Assembly: GCA_022711665.1 (NCBI GenBank)
Contig: JAKLEN010000004.1
Location: 374,528 to 438,527, forward strand
DNA: 64,000 bases
Source: Acidobacteriota bacterium
GTDB lineage: Bacteria > Acidobacteriota > Aminicenantia > Aminicenantales > Saccharicenantaceae
Reading direction: 5' to 3'
Below, one piece after another: positions 24,056 to 33,130 of this stretch. Both the position numbers and the translations under genes were made by a program. How positions within the stretch are numbered: position 1 is the first letter of the stretch; each line of letters opens with the position of its first letter. A model generated the notes under the pieces. That model worked only from the letters and a program-made list of their open reading frames with translations. It made no database searches and was not told the origin of the DNA.

Positions 24056-25348
24056 ATGCGCTTCGCATCGCGCCGAGACGAATTCCTGCCCCGGGCCTTC
24101 TACAACATCAAGGCGGACCTGCCCGAGCCGCCCAAGCCGCCCCTGCATCCCGGAACGAAGGCGCCCCTCAGGCCCGAGGACCTGGAAGCGATCTTCCCGA
24201 AAAGCTTCATCCGCCAGGAGGTCGAGACGGCCCGCGAGGTCCCCGTCCCCGGCCCCGTCCTCGAGGCCTTTGCGGCCTTCCGGCCCACGCCCCTTGTCGA
24301 AGCCACGGCCCTCGAAAAGGAGCTCGACACCCCGGCCCGCATCTTCTACAAGTACGAGGGCGCCGGGCCCGTCGGCAGCCATAAGACCAACACGGCTCTC
24401 ATGCAGGCCTTCCTGGCCGCGAAGGACGGCGTCCGGACGCTGGCCACGGAGACCGGCGCCGGCCAGTGGGGCTCGGCCCTGGCCTACGCCGGCTCGCGTT
24501 TCGGCATCGAGACGCGGGTCTTCATGGTCCGCTCGAGCTACCGCCATAAGCCGGGCCGCCGGGCCCTCATGGAGATGTTCGGCGCCAGCGTTCTCGAAAG
24601 CCCCAGCCCGGCGACCGAGGCCGGGCGGAAGTTCTACGATCAGGACCCGGACCATCCCGGCAGCCTGGGCATGGCCATCTCCGAGGCAGTCGAGGTCACG
24701 CTCAAGGACCCCGGCGTCAAGTACGCCCTCGGCTCCGTCCTGGACAGCGTCCTGATGCATCAGACGGTCATCGGCCTGGAGGCCGAGAAGCAGATGGAGG
24801 AGCTCGACGCCGTTCCCGACACGGTCATCGGCTGCGTCGGCGGCGGCTCGAACTTCGCCGGGCTGGCCTTCCCCTTCGTCCGGCACGTCCTGGCCGGACG
24901 CCGCCGGACCCGCTTCGTCGCCGTCGAGCCCGAGGCCTGCCCCACTCTGACCGGGGGCAAGCTGGGCTACGACTTCGGCGACAGCGCCGGCCTGACGCCC
25001 CTTCTCTTCATGCATTCCCTGGGCCCGGACTTCGTGCCGCCGCCGCTCCACGCCGGCGGCCTGCGCTACCACGGCATGGCCCCCCTGGTGAGCCACCTGG
25101 CGGCCCGGGGCCTCATCGAGCCGGTCGCGGTCGGCGGACAGGCCGTCTTCGACGCCGGCGCGCTGTTCATGAGGACCGAGGGCATCCTGCCGGCGCCGGA
25201 GTCCGCCCACGCCGTCGCCGTCGCGGCGGCCGAGGCCCTCAGGGCCAGGAACGAGGGGCGTCCCCGGACGATCCTCTTCAACCTGAGCGGGCACGGCTTC
25301 CTCGACTTCGACGCCTATGCCCGGAACGGCAATGGCCGCGCGGCCTGA
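24056..25348 (+). CDS. trpB: Tryptophan synthase beta chain-like protein, TrpB2 type
   Basis: The protein is 430 aa, a PLP-dependent fold-type II enzyme. The PLP lysine is Lys110 in GSHKTNTA, and the phosphate loop is GCVGGGSNFAG. The length, the N-terminal extension (~75 residues before EAFAAFRPTPL) and the YRHKPGRRALMEMFGA segment fit the TrpB2 group, which typically lacks tight TrpA coupling and joins indole with serine. No trpA is nearby. The start at 24056 was chosen because it follows the leader region and AAAGGA; the open frame runs back into the attenuator. The Trp-rich leader implies repression of read-through when Trp is plentiful, consistent with a Trp-producing role. Confidence 0.88.
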   Translation: MRFASRRDEFLPRAFYNIKADLPEPPKPPLHPGTKAPLRPEDLEAIFPKSFIRQEVETAREVPVPGPVLEAFAAFRPTPLVEATALEKELDTPARIFYKYEGAGPVGSHKTNTALMQAFLAAKDGVRTLATETGAGQWGSALAYAGSRFGIETRVFMVRSSYRHKPGRRALMEMFGASVLESPSPATEAGRKFYDQDPDHPGSLGMAISEAVEVTLKDPGVKYALGSVLDSVLMHQTVIGLEAEKQMEELDAVPDTVIGCVGGGSNFAGLAFPFVRHVLAGRRRTRFVAVEPEACPTLTGGKLGYDFGDSAGLTPLLFMHSLGPDFVPPPLHAGGLRYHGMAPLVSHLAARGLIEPVAVGGQAVFDAGALFMRTEGILPAPESAHAVAVAAAEALRARNEGRPRTILFNLSGHGFLDFDAYARNGNGRAA

Positions 25349-25482
25349 GCGTCCGCCCGGGCCGGGCGCCGGCGGCACGGTCGAACATTTTGCCAAGGGC
25401 CACCGTCTTGTATTAATGTACGATTTGCCGGGGAGCGGCCCGACAGGCCAGCATATCCGAGCCCGGCGCCCAGGAGGTCAGC

Positions 25483-27171
25483 ATGATCAGGATCGCGAAA
25501 GCCGCCGTTCCCGCCCTGGCCCTGCTCGGGCTCGTTTCGCTCGTCCGGCCCGCCGCCGCGCCGTCCCCGGACGGCGCGCTCGCGGCCCGGATCGACGCCG
25601 TCATGGCCGAGGTCTACAAGCCGAACCAGCCCGGCGCGGCCATCATCGTCCGCCGCAACGGGCGGACCCTGTTCCGCAAGGGCTACGGGCTGGCCGACCT
25701 CGAGCTCGGCGTCCCGGTCGCGCCGGACATGATCTTCCGCCTGGGCTCCATCACCAAGCAGTTCACCGCCGTTTCGATCCTCCTGCTGGCCCAGGAGGGC
25801 AAGCTCGGCCTCCAGGACGAGATCACCAGGTTCCTGCCCGACTATCCGACCCAGGGCCGCAAGATCACCGTCGAGCACCTCCTGACCCACACCTCCGGCA
25901 TCCAGAGCTACACCGAGTTGGCCGAGTGGCTGCCGCTCTGGCGCAAGGACTTCACGGTCCGGGAGCTCATCGCCCTCTTCAAGGACAAGCCCATGCAGTT
26001 CGAGCCCGGCCGGAGCTGGGCCTATAACAATTCGGGCTATATCCTGCTCGGAGCCATCATCGAAAAGGTCTCCGGCAAGACCTACGAGCAGTTCGTCGAG
26101 GAGCGCATCTTCAAGCCGCTGGGCCTGAAGGACTCCTCCTACGACCATACCGAACGCGTCCTCCCCCGCCGCGTCCGCGGCTACCACGCGGACAAGGACG
26201 GTTTCGTCAACGCCCCGTACCTGAGCATGACCCAGCCCTACGCGGCCGGGTCGCTCCTCTCGACGATCGACGACCTGGCCGTCTGGAGCGATGCCGTCCT
26301 GTCCGGCCGGCTGGTCGGGAAGGAGTGGCTCGACAAGGCCTGGACGCCCTGCCGGCTGGCCGACGGCGAATCGAGCGGCTACGGCTACGGCTGGTTCATC
26401 TCGGATTTCGCCGGCCACCGCTCGATCGAGCACGGCGGCGGCATCAACGGCTTCACGACCTACGAGCTGACCTTCCCCGAGGACGGGATCTTCATCGCCA
26501 TCCTGACCAACAGCGCCGTCGCCGGCCGGGCGCCCGAGGCCCGGGCGGTCAAGATCGCCTGGCTGACGCTCGGCCTGACCGAGCCGAAGCGGAAGGCCGT
26601 GGCCGTCCCGGCCGCCGAGCTCGACAAGCTCGCCGGGGTCTACGCCGACGAGCAGAAGAACGAGTACCGCATCAGCCAGGAAGGAGGCCGGCTCTTGGCC
26701 CAGAGGCAGGGGGGCTCGAAGAGCGAGCTCTATCCGGCCTCGCCGACGGAGTTCTTCCTGAAGGACAATCCGGCCCGCTTCCTGTTCGTCCGGGACGCCG
26801 CCGGCCGGACGACCGGCCTGCGCATCCTCTCCCGGATCGGACCGGTCCAGGTCTTCCCCAGAACGGACAAGGCCCTGCCTGCGCCCCCGAAGGAGATGGC
26901 GCTCGATCCCGGCCTCTACGACCGCCTGGTCGGAGACTACGAGCTGACCCCGGGCTTCATCATCAGGATCCTGCGGCGCGGCGACACGCTCATCTCCCAG
27001 GCCACGGGCCAGCCCGAGGTCCAGCTCTTCCCCGAGTCGCCGACCCGCTTCTTTCTCAAGGTCGTCGACGCCCAGGTCGATTTCGTCCTCGACGCCGACG
27101 GCCGGACGACCGGCCTGGTCCTCCACCAGGGCGGACAGGACCTGCCGGCCAGGAAGCTCCAGACGCCCTGA
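25483..27171 (+). CDS. Serine hydrolase, class C beta-lactamase family, exported
   Basis: The protein is 562 aa with a Sec signal (cleavage near PAAAP). The penicillin-binding fold motifs are in place: SITK (Ser89, Lys92), YNN (Tyr181-Asn183) and HGG (His317, in place of KTG). This set fits the broad AmpC/EstB/Pab87-like peptidase or esterase group, not necessarily an antibiotic lactamase. After the ~370-residue catalytic domain come two similar beta-rich C-terminal domains (about 382-450 and 470-555), each containing a P-S-TxFFLK...FV.DA.GRTTGL pattern of the DUF3471 type. AGGAGG precedes the ATG. Likely periplasmic; D-amino-acid peptide or ester substrates are plausible. Confidence 0.87.
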   Translation: MIRIAKAAVPALALLGLVSLVRPAAAPSPDGALAARIDAVMAEVYKPNQPGAAIIVRRNGRTLFRKGYGLADLELGVPVAPDMIFRLGSITKQFTAVSILLLAQEGKLGLQDEITRFLPDYPTQGRKITVEHLLTHTSGIQSYTELAEWLPLWRKDFTVRELIALFKDKPMQFEPGRSWAYNNSGYILLGAIIEKVSGKTYEQFVEERIFKPLGLKDSSYDHTERVLPRRVRGYHADKDGFVNAPYLSMTQPYAAGSLLSTIDDLAVWSDAVLSGRLVGKEWLDKAWTPCRLADGESSGYGYGWFISDFAGHRSIEHGGGINGFTTYELTFPEDGIFIAILTNSAVAGRAPEARAVKIAWLTLGLTEPKRKAVAVPAAELDKLAGVYADEQKNEYRISQEGGRLLAQRQGGSKSELYPASPTEFFLKDNPARFLFVRDAAGRTTGLRILSRIGPVQVFPRTDKALPAPPKEMALDPGLYDRLVGDYELTPGFIIRILRRGDTLISQATGQPEVQLFPESPTRFFLKVVDAQVDFVLDADGRTTGLVLHQGGQDLPARKLQTP

Positions 27172-27245
27172 GGCGGGGGGAACCCCTTCGCCGCCGCGTT
27201 CGTATATATGGGCAAGAGAGTTTGTGCCATCAGGGAGGTCGGACC

Positions 27246-27989
27246 ATGCCACTGAATAAGAACAAGATCGGGATCGCGATCGCGATCGCCGTCCTGGCGG
27301 TCCTCGCCGCGGCTTGCGAGGCACCGCGCAACACGAGGAGGGAAACCCGGACGGTCGATCCCGGAGGAGCGGCCCGGGTCGAAGCCCGGATCAATATGGG
27401 CGCCGGAGAGCTTAGGATCCGCGGGGCCGGACAGACGGCCCTGCTCGACGCCTCGTTCGAGTTCAGCCGCGAACGCTACCGGCCCGAGGTTGAATACCGC
27501 CTGCTCGGCGACAAGGGCGTCCTCGACGTCCGGCACGCCCGGCACCGCAACTTCCATTTCGGCCTGGGCACGAACCGGAACCGCTGGGACCTGGTCCTGG
27601 GCAACGCCCTGCCGCTCGACCTCAACATCGACCTGGGGGCCGGCCGCAGCGATCTCGACCTCCAGGGCCTGAAGCTCCAGCGGGTCGAGATAGACATGGG
27701 TGTGGGCGAGATGAACCTCGATCTGCGCGGCCCGCACGACGCCGGCTTCCTGGTCAGGATAGACGGCGGCGTCGGCAGCGGCGACCTGCGCCTGCCCGCC
27801 GAGGTTGGCGTCCGGGTCAAGGTCGACGGCGGCCTCGGATCGGTCGACGCCCACGGCCTGACCAAGCAGCACGGGGCCTACGTCAACGAGGCCTACGGCA
27901 AGAGCGCCGTCAGCATCGAGGTCGAGATCGACGCCGGCATCGGCAGCATCGACCTGCGCTGCGAGCCCTCGCCGCAGATGAATATCTAG
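27246..27989 (+). CDS. DUF4097/toast-rack-like lipoprotein with beta-repeat
   Basis: The protein is 247 aa. A signal with possible lipobox (LAAAC) begins at the ATG at 27246, which follows GGGAGG. The body is a repetitive beta structure: VEARINMGAGELRIRG, LNIDLGAGRSDLDLQG, VEIDMGVGEMNLDLRG, VRIDGGVGSGDLRLP, VKVDGGLGSVDAHG and VEIDAGIGSIDLRC, a ~18-residue G-x-G-x-x-x-L/I repeat typical of the stacked ladder in these putative adhesin-like proteins. Cell-surface or periplasmic location is likely; function unknown. It follows the serine hydrolase by 74 nt and converges on tnaA 17 nt away. Confidence 0.8.
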   Translation: MPLNKNKIGIAIAIAVLAVLAAACEAPRNTRRETRTVDPGGAARVEARINMGAGELRIRGAGQTALLDASFEFSRERYRPEVEYRLLGDKGVLDVRHARHRNFHFGLGTNRNRWDLVLGNALPLDLNIDLGAGRSDLDLQGLKLQRVEIDMGVGEMNLDLRGPHDAGFLVRIDGGVGSGDLRLPAEVGVRVKVDGGLGSVDAHGLTKQHGAYVNEAYGKSAVSIEVEIDAGIGSIDLRCEPSPQMNI

Positions 27990-28006
27990 GGCCGCGGGGC
28001 CGGCCC

Positions 28007-29389
28007 TCAGACCTCCTCGAGCTGCGCGGTGAAGTGCCGCAGGAAGGGGGATTCGCGGACGATGCGCAGCCCCCGCACCTTGTCCCGGTTCTTGTGAAGA
28101 TCGATGAGCGCCTCGGCGACGTAGCCCAGGTGCGAGGCCGTGTAGACGCGCCTGGGGATGGCCAGCCGGACCAGCTCCAGGGCCGGGAAGGCTTCCGCCC
28201 CGCCCTTCCCCTTCTTCCTCCCGAACATGACCCCGCCGATCTCGACCGCCCGGATGCCGTACTCGCGGTACAGGGCCACGGTCAGGGCCCAGCCGGGGTA
28301 GCGGCCCCGCGGGATATGGGGCAGGAAGCGGTCGGCCAGGATATAGACGGCGTGGCCGCCGAACGGCTTCAGGACGGGCACCCCGGCCCGGTCCAGGAGC
28401 CCTCCGAGGTAGGCCACCTGGGCCGTCCGGTGCTCGAGGTAGTCCTCGTCCAGGACCTCCTTGAGGCCGCGGGCCATGGCTTCGAGGTCGCGGCCGGCCA
28501 GTCCGCCGTAGGTGGTGAAGCCCTCGCTGATGATGAGGTTGTTCTTGATCCTCTCGGCCAGGGCGTCGTCGTCCAGCGTGACGAAGCCGCCGATGTTGAC
28601 CAGGGCGTCCTTCTTGCCGCTCATGGTCGCCCCATCGGCGTAGGAGAACATTTCCTGGGCGATCTCCAGGACGCTCTTCTTGGCGTAGCCCTTCTCCCGC
28701 TTCTTGATGAACCAGGCGTTCTCGGCGAAGCGGCAGGCGTCCAGGAAGAAGGGGATGCCGAAATGGCCGCAGGCCTCGCTCGTCTCCTTTATGTTCTTGA
28801 GCGAGACTGGCTGGCCCCCGCCGCTGTTGTTGGTGATCGTCATCATGACCAGCGGCACCCGCTCCCGGCCCCGCCGTTCGATGAACTTCTTCAGCCGGGC
28901 CACGTCCATGTCGCCCTTGAAGGGCTCGTCGGCGTCGGGGTCGTGGCCGGCGGCTCCGACCAGGTCCTCGGCCCGGGCCCCCAGGACCTCGATGTTGGCC
29001 CGGGTGGTGTCGAAATGCGTGTTGCTCGGGACGCTGTCGCCCTTCTTGAGGATCGAGCCGAAGAGGACCCGCTCCGCCGCCCGGCCCTGGTGCGTCGGGA
29101 TGACGTGGCTGAAGCCGAAGATGGAGCGGACCGATTCCTGGAGGTTATAGAAGTTGCGGGCCCCGGCGTAGGACTCGTCGCCGGTCATGATGCCGGCCCA
29201 CTGGTTGTCGCTCATGGCCGAGGTGCCGGAATCCGTCAGCAGGTCGATGGTCACCTTCTCGGCCGGCAGGCCGAAGGGGTTGAGGCCGGCCTGGGCCAGC
29301 AGGGTCTCGCGTTCCCGGCGCGTCGTGGCGTGCAGCGGCTCGACGGCCTTGATGCGGAACGGCTCCATGGGCGGCTTGATGTCTGACAT
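28007..29389 (-). CDS. tnaA: Tryptophanase (tyrosine phenol-lyase family)
   Basis: The protein is 460 aa, a PLP beta-eliminating lyase that splits L-tryptophan to indole, pyruvate and ammonia. Family motifs: IDLLTDSGTSAMS, PTHQGRAAE, SNSGG-like TNNSGGGQPVS, FLDACRFAENA, and the PLP lysine in MSGKKDA. Tryptophanase rather than tyrosine phenol-lyase is favoured by GIRAVEIGG: tryptophanases carry Val-x-Ile here, while the tyrosine enzyme carries the phenol-binding Arg (SMERG). The N-terminal ATTR and NPF features also agree with TnaA. AAGGAG precedes the ATG. It is the last gene after mtnP and pfkB on the same strand, 55 nt after pfkB; no TnaC-like leader fits in the gap. Confidence 0.88.
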   Translation of the reverse strand: MSDIKPPMEPFRIKAVEPLHATTRRERETLLAQAGLNPFGLPAEKVTIDLLTDSGTSAMSDNQWAGIMTGDESYAGARNFYNLQESVRSIFGFSHVIPTHQGRAAERVLFGSILKKGDSVPSNTHFDTTRANIEVLGARAEDLVGAAGHDPDADEPFKGDMDVARLKKFIERRGRERVPLVMMTITNNSGGGQPVSLKNIKETSEACGHFGIPFFLDACRFAENAWFIKKREKGYAKKSVLEIAQEMFSYADGATMSGKKDALVNIGGFVTLDDDALAERIKNNLIISEGFTTYGGLAGRDLEAMARGLKEVLDEDYLEHRTAQVAYLGGLLDRAGVPVLKPFGGHAVYILADRFLPHIPRGRYPGWALTVALYREYGIRAVEIGGVMFGRKKGKGGAEAFPALELVRLAIPRRVYTASHLGYVAEALIDLHKNRDKVRGLRIVRESPFLRHFTAQLEEV

Positions 29390-29444
29390 CGGTCTCTCCT
29401 TCCTCGCCGCCTCCCGGACGGGCCGGGGCCGGCGTTGATCTCTT

Positions 29445-30344
29445 CTAGAACGCCGTCAGCCGGCGGAACTGCCGGAACCGCGCTTCGACCAGGTCCCGGT
29501 CGAGCGCCAGGAAGCGGCCGATCCCGAAATCCTCGATGGCGAACGAGGCCATGACGCTGCCGTAGACGGCGGCCCGGCGGACGTCGCGGGCGGTCAAGGC
29601 CCGGCTCCGGTCGAGATGGCCTAGGAAGCCGCCGGCGAAGCTGTCCCCGGCCCCGGTCGGGTCGATGACGTGCTCGCAGGGATGGGCCAGGGCCCCGAAG
29701 ACGAAGTCCCGGCCGAAAACGAGCGCGCCATGCTCGCCCTTCTTCAGGACGACGAGCGACGGGCCCAGGCCGGCCAGGGCCCGGCCGGCCAGGATGAGGT
29801 TCGTCTCGCCGGTTATCAGGCGGGCTTCCTCGTCGTTGGCGAAGAAGATCGTGCTCCGGCCGAGCTCCCGGAGCAGCGCCTCGCGCTTCGTCTCGATCCA
29901 GAGGCGGATGGTGTCCATGGCCACGACGGCCGGCCGGCGGAACTGGCGCAGGACGAACTCGTGGTGCTCCGGGTTGAGGTTGGCCAGGTAGACGATGCGC
30001 GAGCCCCGGTAGGCCGGCGGGACTTCCGGCCGGAAGTCGGCGAAGACGTTGAGGTCCGTCCTCAGGGTCGTCCTCAGGTTGGGGTCGTTCCCGTACTTCC
30101 CCTCCCAGTGGAAGGTCTTGCCGGCCTTGACCTTAAGCCCGGCCAGGTCGATGCCGCGGGACCGCAGGAAGGCGATAGTCTTGCGCGGGAAGTCGCGGCC
30201 GACGACGCCGACGACGCGCGGCCGGGTGAAGAAGCTGGCCGCCAGCGAACAGTACGTGCCCGAGCCGCCGACGATCCTCTCCCGGTCGCCCCACGGCGTC
30301 CTGATGGTGTCGAAGGCGACGGACCCGACGATGACCAGGCTCAT
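29445..30344 (-). CDS. PfkB family carbohydrate/nucleoside kinase
   Basis: The protein is 299 aa, a ribokinase-fold kinase. The N-terminal GGSGTYCSLAASFF corresponds to the substrate-binding PfkB motif, and DPTGAGDSFAGGF near residue 225-237 is the C-terminal PfkB signature with the catalytic Asp. The gene lies 16 nt downstream of mtnP on the same strand, so a role in handling the sugar phosphate or nucleoside products of methylthioadenosine salvage is plausible, but this is inference; ribokinase, adenosine kinase and other sugars are all possible. Cytoplasmic. No signal peptide. Confidence 0.88.
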   Translation of the reverse strand: MSLVIVGSVAFDTIRTPWGDRERIVGGSGTYCSLAASFFTRPRVVGVVGRDFPRKTIAFLRSRGIDLAGLKVKAGKTFHWEGKYGNDPNLRTTLRTDLNVFADFRPEVPPAYRGSRIVYLANLNPEHHEFVLRQFRRPAVVAMDTIRLWIETKREALLRELGRSTIFFANDEEARLITGETNLILAGRALAGLGPSLVVLKKGEHGALVFGRDFVFGALAHPCEHVIDPTGAGDSFAGGFLGHLDRSRALTARDVRRAAVYGSVMASFAIEDFGIGRFLALDRDLVEARFRQFRRLTAF

Positions 30345-30360
30345 GACGCCCGCTCCGGCC

Positions 30361-31251
30361 CTAACCCAGGTACTTTCCGACGATCGGCGCCAGGGCCCTC
30401 TTCGTCGCCGCCGGGACGGCCGCCGGGGCGGTCACGATGGCGTTCCGGAGGGCCGAGCCGCAGTCGCAGCCGGGCTTCGCGTCCTTGCCCATCGCCGCCA
30501 CGGCCTTCCTGATGACCTCCTTGGCGTTGGCCATGTTGAAGGACAGGTTCTGGAGCACGATCTCGACCGTGACCGGTTCCTCGGTCTCGTGCCAGACATC
30601 GTAGTCCGTCACCAGGCAGAGGGTGGCGTAGCAGATCTCGGCCTCGCGGCAGAGCCGGGCCTCGGTGGCCGCGGTCATGCCAACGACGGTGCCGCCCCAG
30701 GACCGGTAGGCCTTCGACTCGGCCTTCGTCGAGAAGGCCGGGCCGTCGATGCAGACATACGTGCCGCCCAGGCGGGCCCGCAGGCCCAGGCCCGCGGCCG
30801 CGTCGTGGAGGGCCGCCGCCAGGTCGGGGCAGACCGGCTGGCCCAGGCTGACATGGGCGACCAGGCCGCCGCCGAAGAACGTGTTCGGCCGGCGGGTGCG
30901 GTCGAAGAACTGGTCGGGCAGGACGATGTCCCGCGGCGGCAGGTCCTCGCGGAGCGAGCCGACCGAGTTGATCGAGATCAGGCGCTCGACGCCCAGCTTC
31001 TTGAATCCGAAGATGTTGGCCCGGTACGGAACCTCGGCCGGGAGAAGGCGGTGGCCCTGGCCATGGCGCGCCAGGAAGGCCACCCGCCGGCCCTCGAGGG
31101 CGCCGACGACGTATGGTCCCGAGGGCTCGCCGAAGGGCGTCCGCAGCCGGACCTCCCTCCTGTTCCTGAAACCCTCGATCTCGTAGAGCCCCGTGCCGCC
31201 GAGGATGCCGATCGTCGCCACGGGCGGCGCGCTTTTCTTTGTCCCGGCCAT
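30361..31251 (-). CDS. mtnP: S-methyl-5'-thioadenosine phosphorylase
   Basis: The protein is 296 aa. Features of the MTAP family: the phosphate loop GGTGLYEIEG, RHGQGHRLLPAEVPYRAN, SVGSLRED, and the diagnostic C-terminal half GPAFSTKAESKAYRSWGGTVVGMTAATEA with VTDYDVWH. It phosphorolyses methylthioadenosine to adenine and methylthioribose-1-phosphate in methionine and polyamine salvage; some members also accept adenosine or inosine. The full-length start (ATG after GAGGAGG) agrees with family size (about 280-300 aa). It heads a likely mtnP-pfkB-tnaA operon with a promoter at 31268-31297. Confidence 0.9.
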   Translation of the reverse strand: MAGTKKSAPPVATIGILGGTGLYEIEGFRNRREVRLRTPFGEPSGPYVVGALEGRRVAFLARHGQGHRLLPAEVPYRANIFGFKKLGVERLISINSVGSLREDLPPRDIVLPDQFFDRTRRPNTFFGGGLVAHVSLGQPVCPDLAAALHDAAAGLGLRARLGGTYVCIDGPAFSTKAESKAYRSWGGTVVGMTAATEARLCREAEICYATLCLVTDYDVWHETEEPVTVEIVLQNLSFNMANAKEVIRKAVAAMGKDAKPGCDCGSALRNAIVTAPAAVPAATKRALAPIVGKYLG

Positions 31252-31267
31252 GGATCCTCCTCGTTTT

Positions 31268-31297
31268 GATATACCTTTTTCGGCGAGGCCGAGTCAA
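31268..31297 (-). promoter_or_regulatory. Promoter for mtnP-pfkB-tnaA
   Basis: Minus strand: TTGACT (31297-31292), 18-nt spacer, TATATC (31273-31268), followed by a ~16-nt stretch with GAGGAGG before the ATG at 31251. Confidence 0.6.
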
Positions 31298-31309
31298 CCC
31301 CCGCGTAGA

Positions 31310-31338
31310 TTGCATTTTTCCCATGAAAACGATATCTT
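31310..31338 (+). promoter_or_regulatory. Weak promoter candidate just upstream of larC
   Basis: TTGCAT at 31310-31315, 17-nt spacer, TATCTT at 31333-31338, then 9 nt to the ATG at 31348. The local AT-rich patch supports it, but both hexamers are weak matches. No Shine-Dalgarno site is present. Confidence 0.35.
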
Positions 31339-31347
31339 TTATGGACC

Positions 31348-32517
31348 ATGAAGTACGTTTATCTCGACGCCTCCTCGGGGCTCAGCGGGGACATGTGCCT
31401 CGGCGCCCTGCTCGACTTGGGGATCGACCCGGCCCTCTTCCGGGAGCGGCTGGCCGGGCTGCGCCTGCCCGTCGAGATCGCCGTCCGGCGCGTCCGCCGG
31501 GGCGGCTTCGCCGCGCTCAAGGTCGACGTCGGGATCCGGGGCCACGAACACAACGAGCGGACCCTGGCCGACGTCGAGCGGATCATCGCCAGGAGCCGTT
31601 TCGCGGCGGCCGTCAAGGACCGCTCCCTGGCCGTCTTTCGGCGCCTGTTCGAGGCCGAGGCCAAGGTCCACGGCCGCAGGCTCAGGGAGGCCCACCTTCA
31701 CGAGGCCGGCGCCGACGACGCCCTGGTCGACATCGTCGGGACGGCCTTCCTTCTCGAGGAGCTGGGCGTCGGCGAGGTCTTCTGTTCGCCGCTCAATGTC
31801 GGCTCGGGCTGGGTCGACACGGCGCACGGACGCCTGGCCGTGCCGCCGCCGGCCGTGGCCGAGCTGCTGAAGAAGGCGCCCGTCTATTCCGCCTGGGTCG
31901 AGTCCGAGCTCGTGACCCCGACCGGCGCGGCCATCGTATCCGCCCTGGCCGCTAAGTTCCTGCGGCTGCCCGAGCTCGTCTACGAGAAGATCGGCCGCGG
32001 CGCCGGAACGAAGGAATTCCCCGAGATCCCCAATATCCTGAGGGTGTATTACGGCCGGGCCGGCTCTTTCGACCCGGGCAAGGGCGTCTACATCGTCGAG
32101 GCGACGATCGACGACTCCACCCCCCAGCTCCTGGCCCACTTCCTCGAGCGGGCCCTGGAGGAGGGCGCGCTCGACGCCACCCTCTCCCCCGTCGTCATGA
32201 AGAAGAACCGGCTGGGGACGAAGCTCTCGCTCCTCGTCGAGTCGGCCCGCCTGGACGCCCTGATCGAGGCCGTCTTCCGCGAAACGACCTCCATCGGGGT
32301 GCGCTTCTATCCGGTCGAACGCCGCGTTCTCGAGCGCGAGATCCGCCCGGTCCGGGTCGACGGCCGGCGGATCGGGCTCAAGGTGGCCCGGCTCGGCGGC
32401 CGGCCGGTCAACGTCCAGCCGGAGTACGACGACCTCGTCGCCGCGGCCCGAGGGACCGGCAAGCCTTTGAAGGAGATCGCCCACCGGGCCGTCAGCGCCT
32501 TCCCCGGGAAGCGCTGA
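31348..32517 (+). CDS. larC: LarC, pyridinium nickel-pincer cofactor nickel insertase
   Basis: The protein is 389 aa. The N-terminal [21 protein letters not shown] and the [21 protein letters not shown] block define LarC (formerly DUF111). It is a CTP-dependent nickel insertase that completes the nickel-pincer cofactor of lactate racemase and related enzymes. Here it is one continuous reading frame, unlike Lactobacillus plantarum, where a programmed frameshift joins two parts. larA, larB and larE are not in the window. The C-terminal ferredoxin-like domain (about 270-389) is present. It starts without a Shine-Dalgarno site and is followed 25 nt later by folE. Confidence 0.9.
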   Translation: MKYVYLDASSGLSGDMCLGALLDLGIDPALFRERLAGLRLPVEIAVRRVRRGGFAALKVDVGIRGHEHNERTLADVERIIARSRFAAAVKDRSLAVFRRLFEAEAKVHGRRLREAHLHEAGADDALVDIVGTAFLLEELGVGEVFCSPLNVGSGWVDTAHGRLAVPPPAVAELLKKAPVYSAWVESELVTPTGAAIVSALAAKFLRLPELVYEKIGRGAGTKEFPEIPNILRVYYGRAGSFDPGKGVYIVEATIDDSTPQLLAHFLERALEEGALDATLSPVVMKKNRLGTKLSLLVESARLDALIEAVFRETTSIGVRFYPVERRVLEREIRPVRVDGRRIGLKVARLGGRPVNVQPEYDDLVAAARGTGKPLKEIAHRAVSAFPGKR

Positions 32518-32542
32518 CCGCGGCCGGAGGCGGAACGACAAC

Positions 32543-33130
32543 ATGGACACCAGGAAGATCGAAAAGGGCGTGGCCCTCATCCTCGAGGGCGTCGGCGAGG
32601 ACCCTCGCCGCCCCGGCATCAAAGCGACGCCGAAGCGGGTGGCCTGCATGCTGGCCGAGATCCTCGGCGGCTCCGAAGCGGAGGCCACCCGCAACCTCCG
32701 CGTCATCGAGGACGAGAAGCACGACGAGATGGTCCTCATCAGGAACATCCCCCTCTACTCGATGTGCGAACACCATCTTCTCCCCTTCGCGGGGGTGGCC
32801 CACGTGGCCTATATCCCGAAGTCCGGGCGCATCGTCGGACTGAGCAAGATCGCCCGGGTGGTGGAGGCCCTGTCCAGGCGGCTCCAGGTGCAGGAGAGGT
32901 TGACGAAGCAGATCGCCGACCTGCTCGACCGGCACCTCGAGCCCCTGGGCGTCATGGTCGTGATCGAAGCCGAGCACATGTGCATGTCGATGCGCGGGGC
33001 CAAGAAGCCCAAGTCGATCACGGTGACCTCGGCCGTCCGCGGCGTTTTCCGGAAGAACGCTGCAACGCGGGCCGAGGCCATGATGCTAATCCGGGGAGGA
33101 TCCAGCAATGTCAACGAGCTCCGAAGCTAA
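32543..33130 (+). CDS. folE: GTP cyclohydrolase I
   Basis: The protein is 195 aa, the full size of the family. Zinc ligands are in [10 protein letters not shown] (Cys and His) and EHMCMSMRG (Cys). The GTP-binding segments [21 protein letters not shown] and TSAVRGVF are intact. It converts GTP to 7,8-dihydroneopterin triphosphate, the first step of tetrahydrofolate synthesis (and a source for queuosine or biopterin). The last 23 nt overlap metG in another frame, so the C-terminus and the MetG start are co-coded. Confidence 0.95.
   Translation: MDTRKIEKGVALILEGVGEDPRRPGIKATPKRVACMLAEILGGSEAEATRNLRVIEDEKHDEMVLIRNIPLYSMCEHHLLPFAGVAHVAYIPKSGRIVGLSKIARVVEALSRRLQVQERLTKQIADLLDRHLEPLGVMVVIEAEHMCMSMRGAKKPKSITVTSAVRGVFRKNAATRAEAMMLIRGGSSNVNELRS

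Noticed and set aside
27990..28006. GC-rich inverted repeat between the DUF4097 gene and tnaA as a terminator
   Set aside because: Only a 6-bp stem and no T-tract; too weak to call.
28007..29389. Tyrosine phenol-lyase instead of tryptophanase
   Set aside because: The GIRAVEIGG segment has the tryptophanase Val/Ile pair where tyrosine phenol-lyase has the phenol-binding Arg, and N-terminal features also match TnaA.
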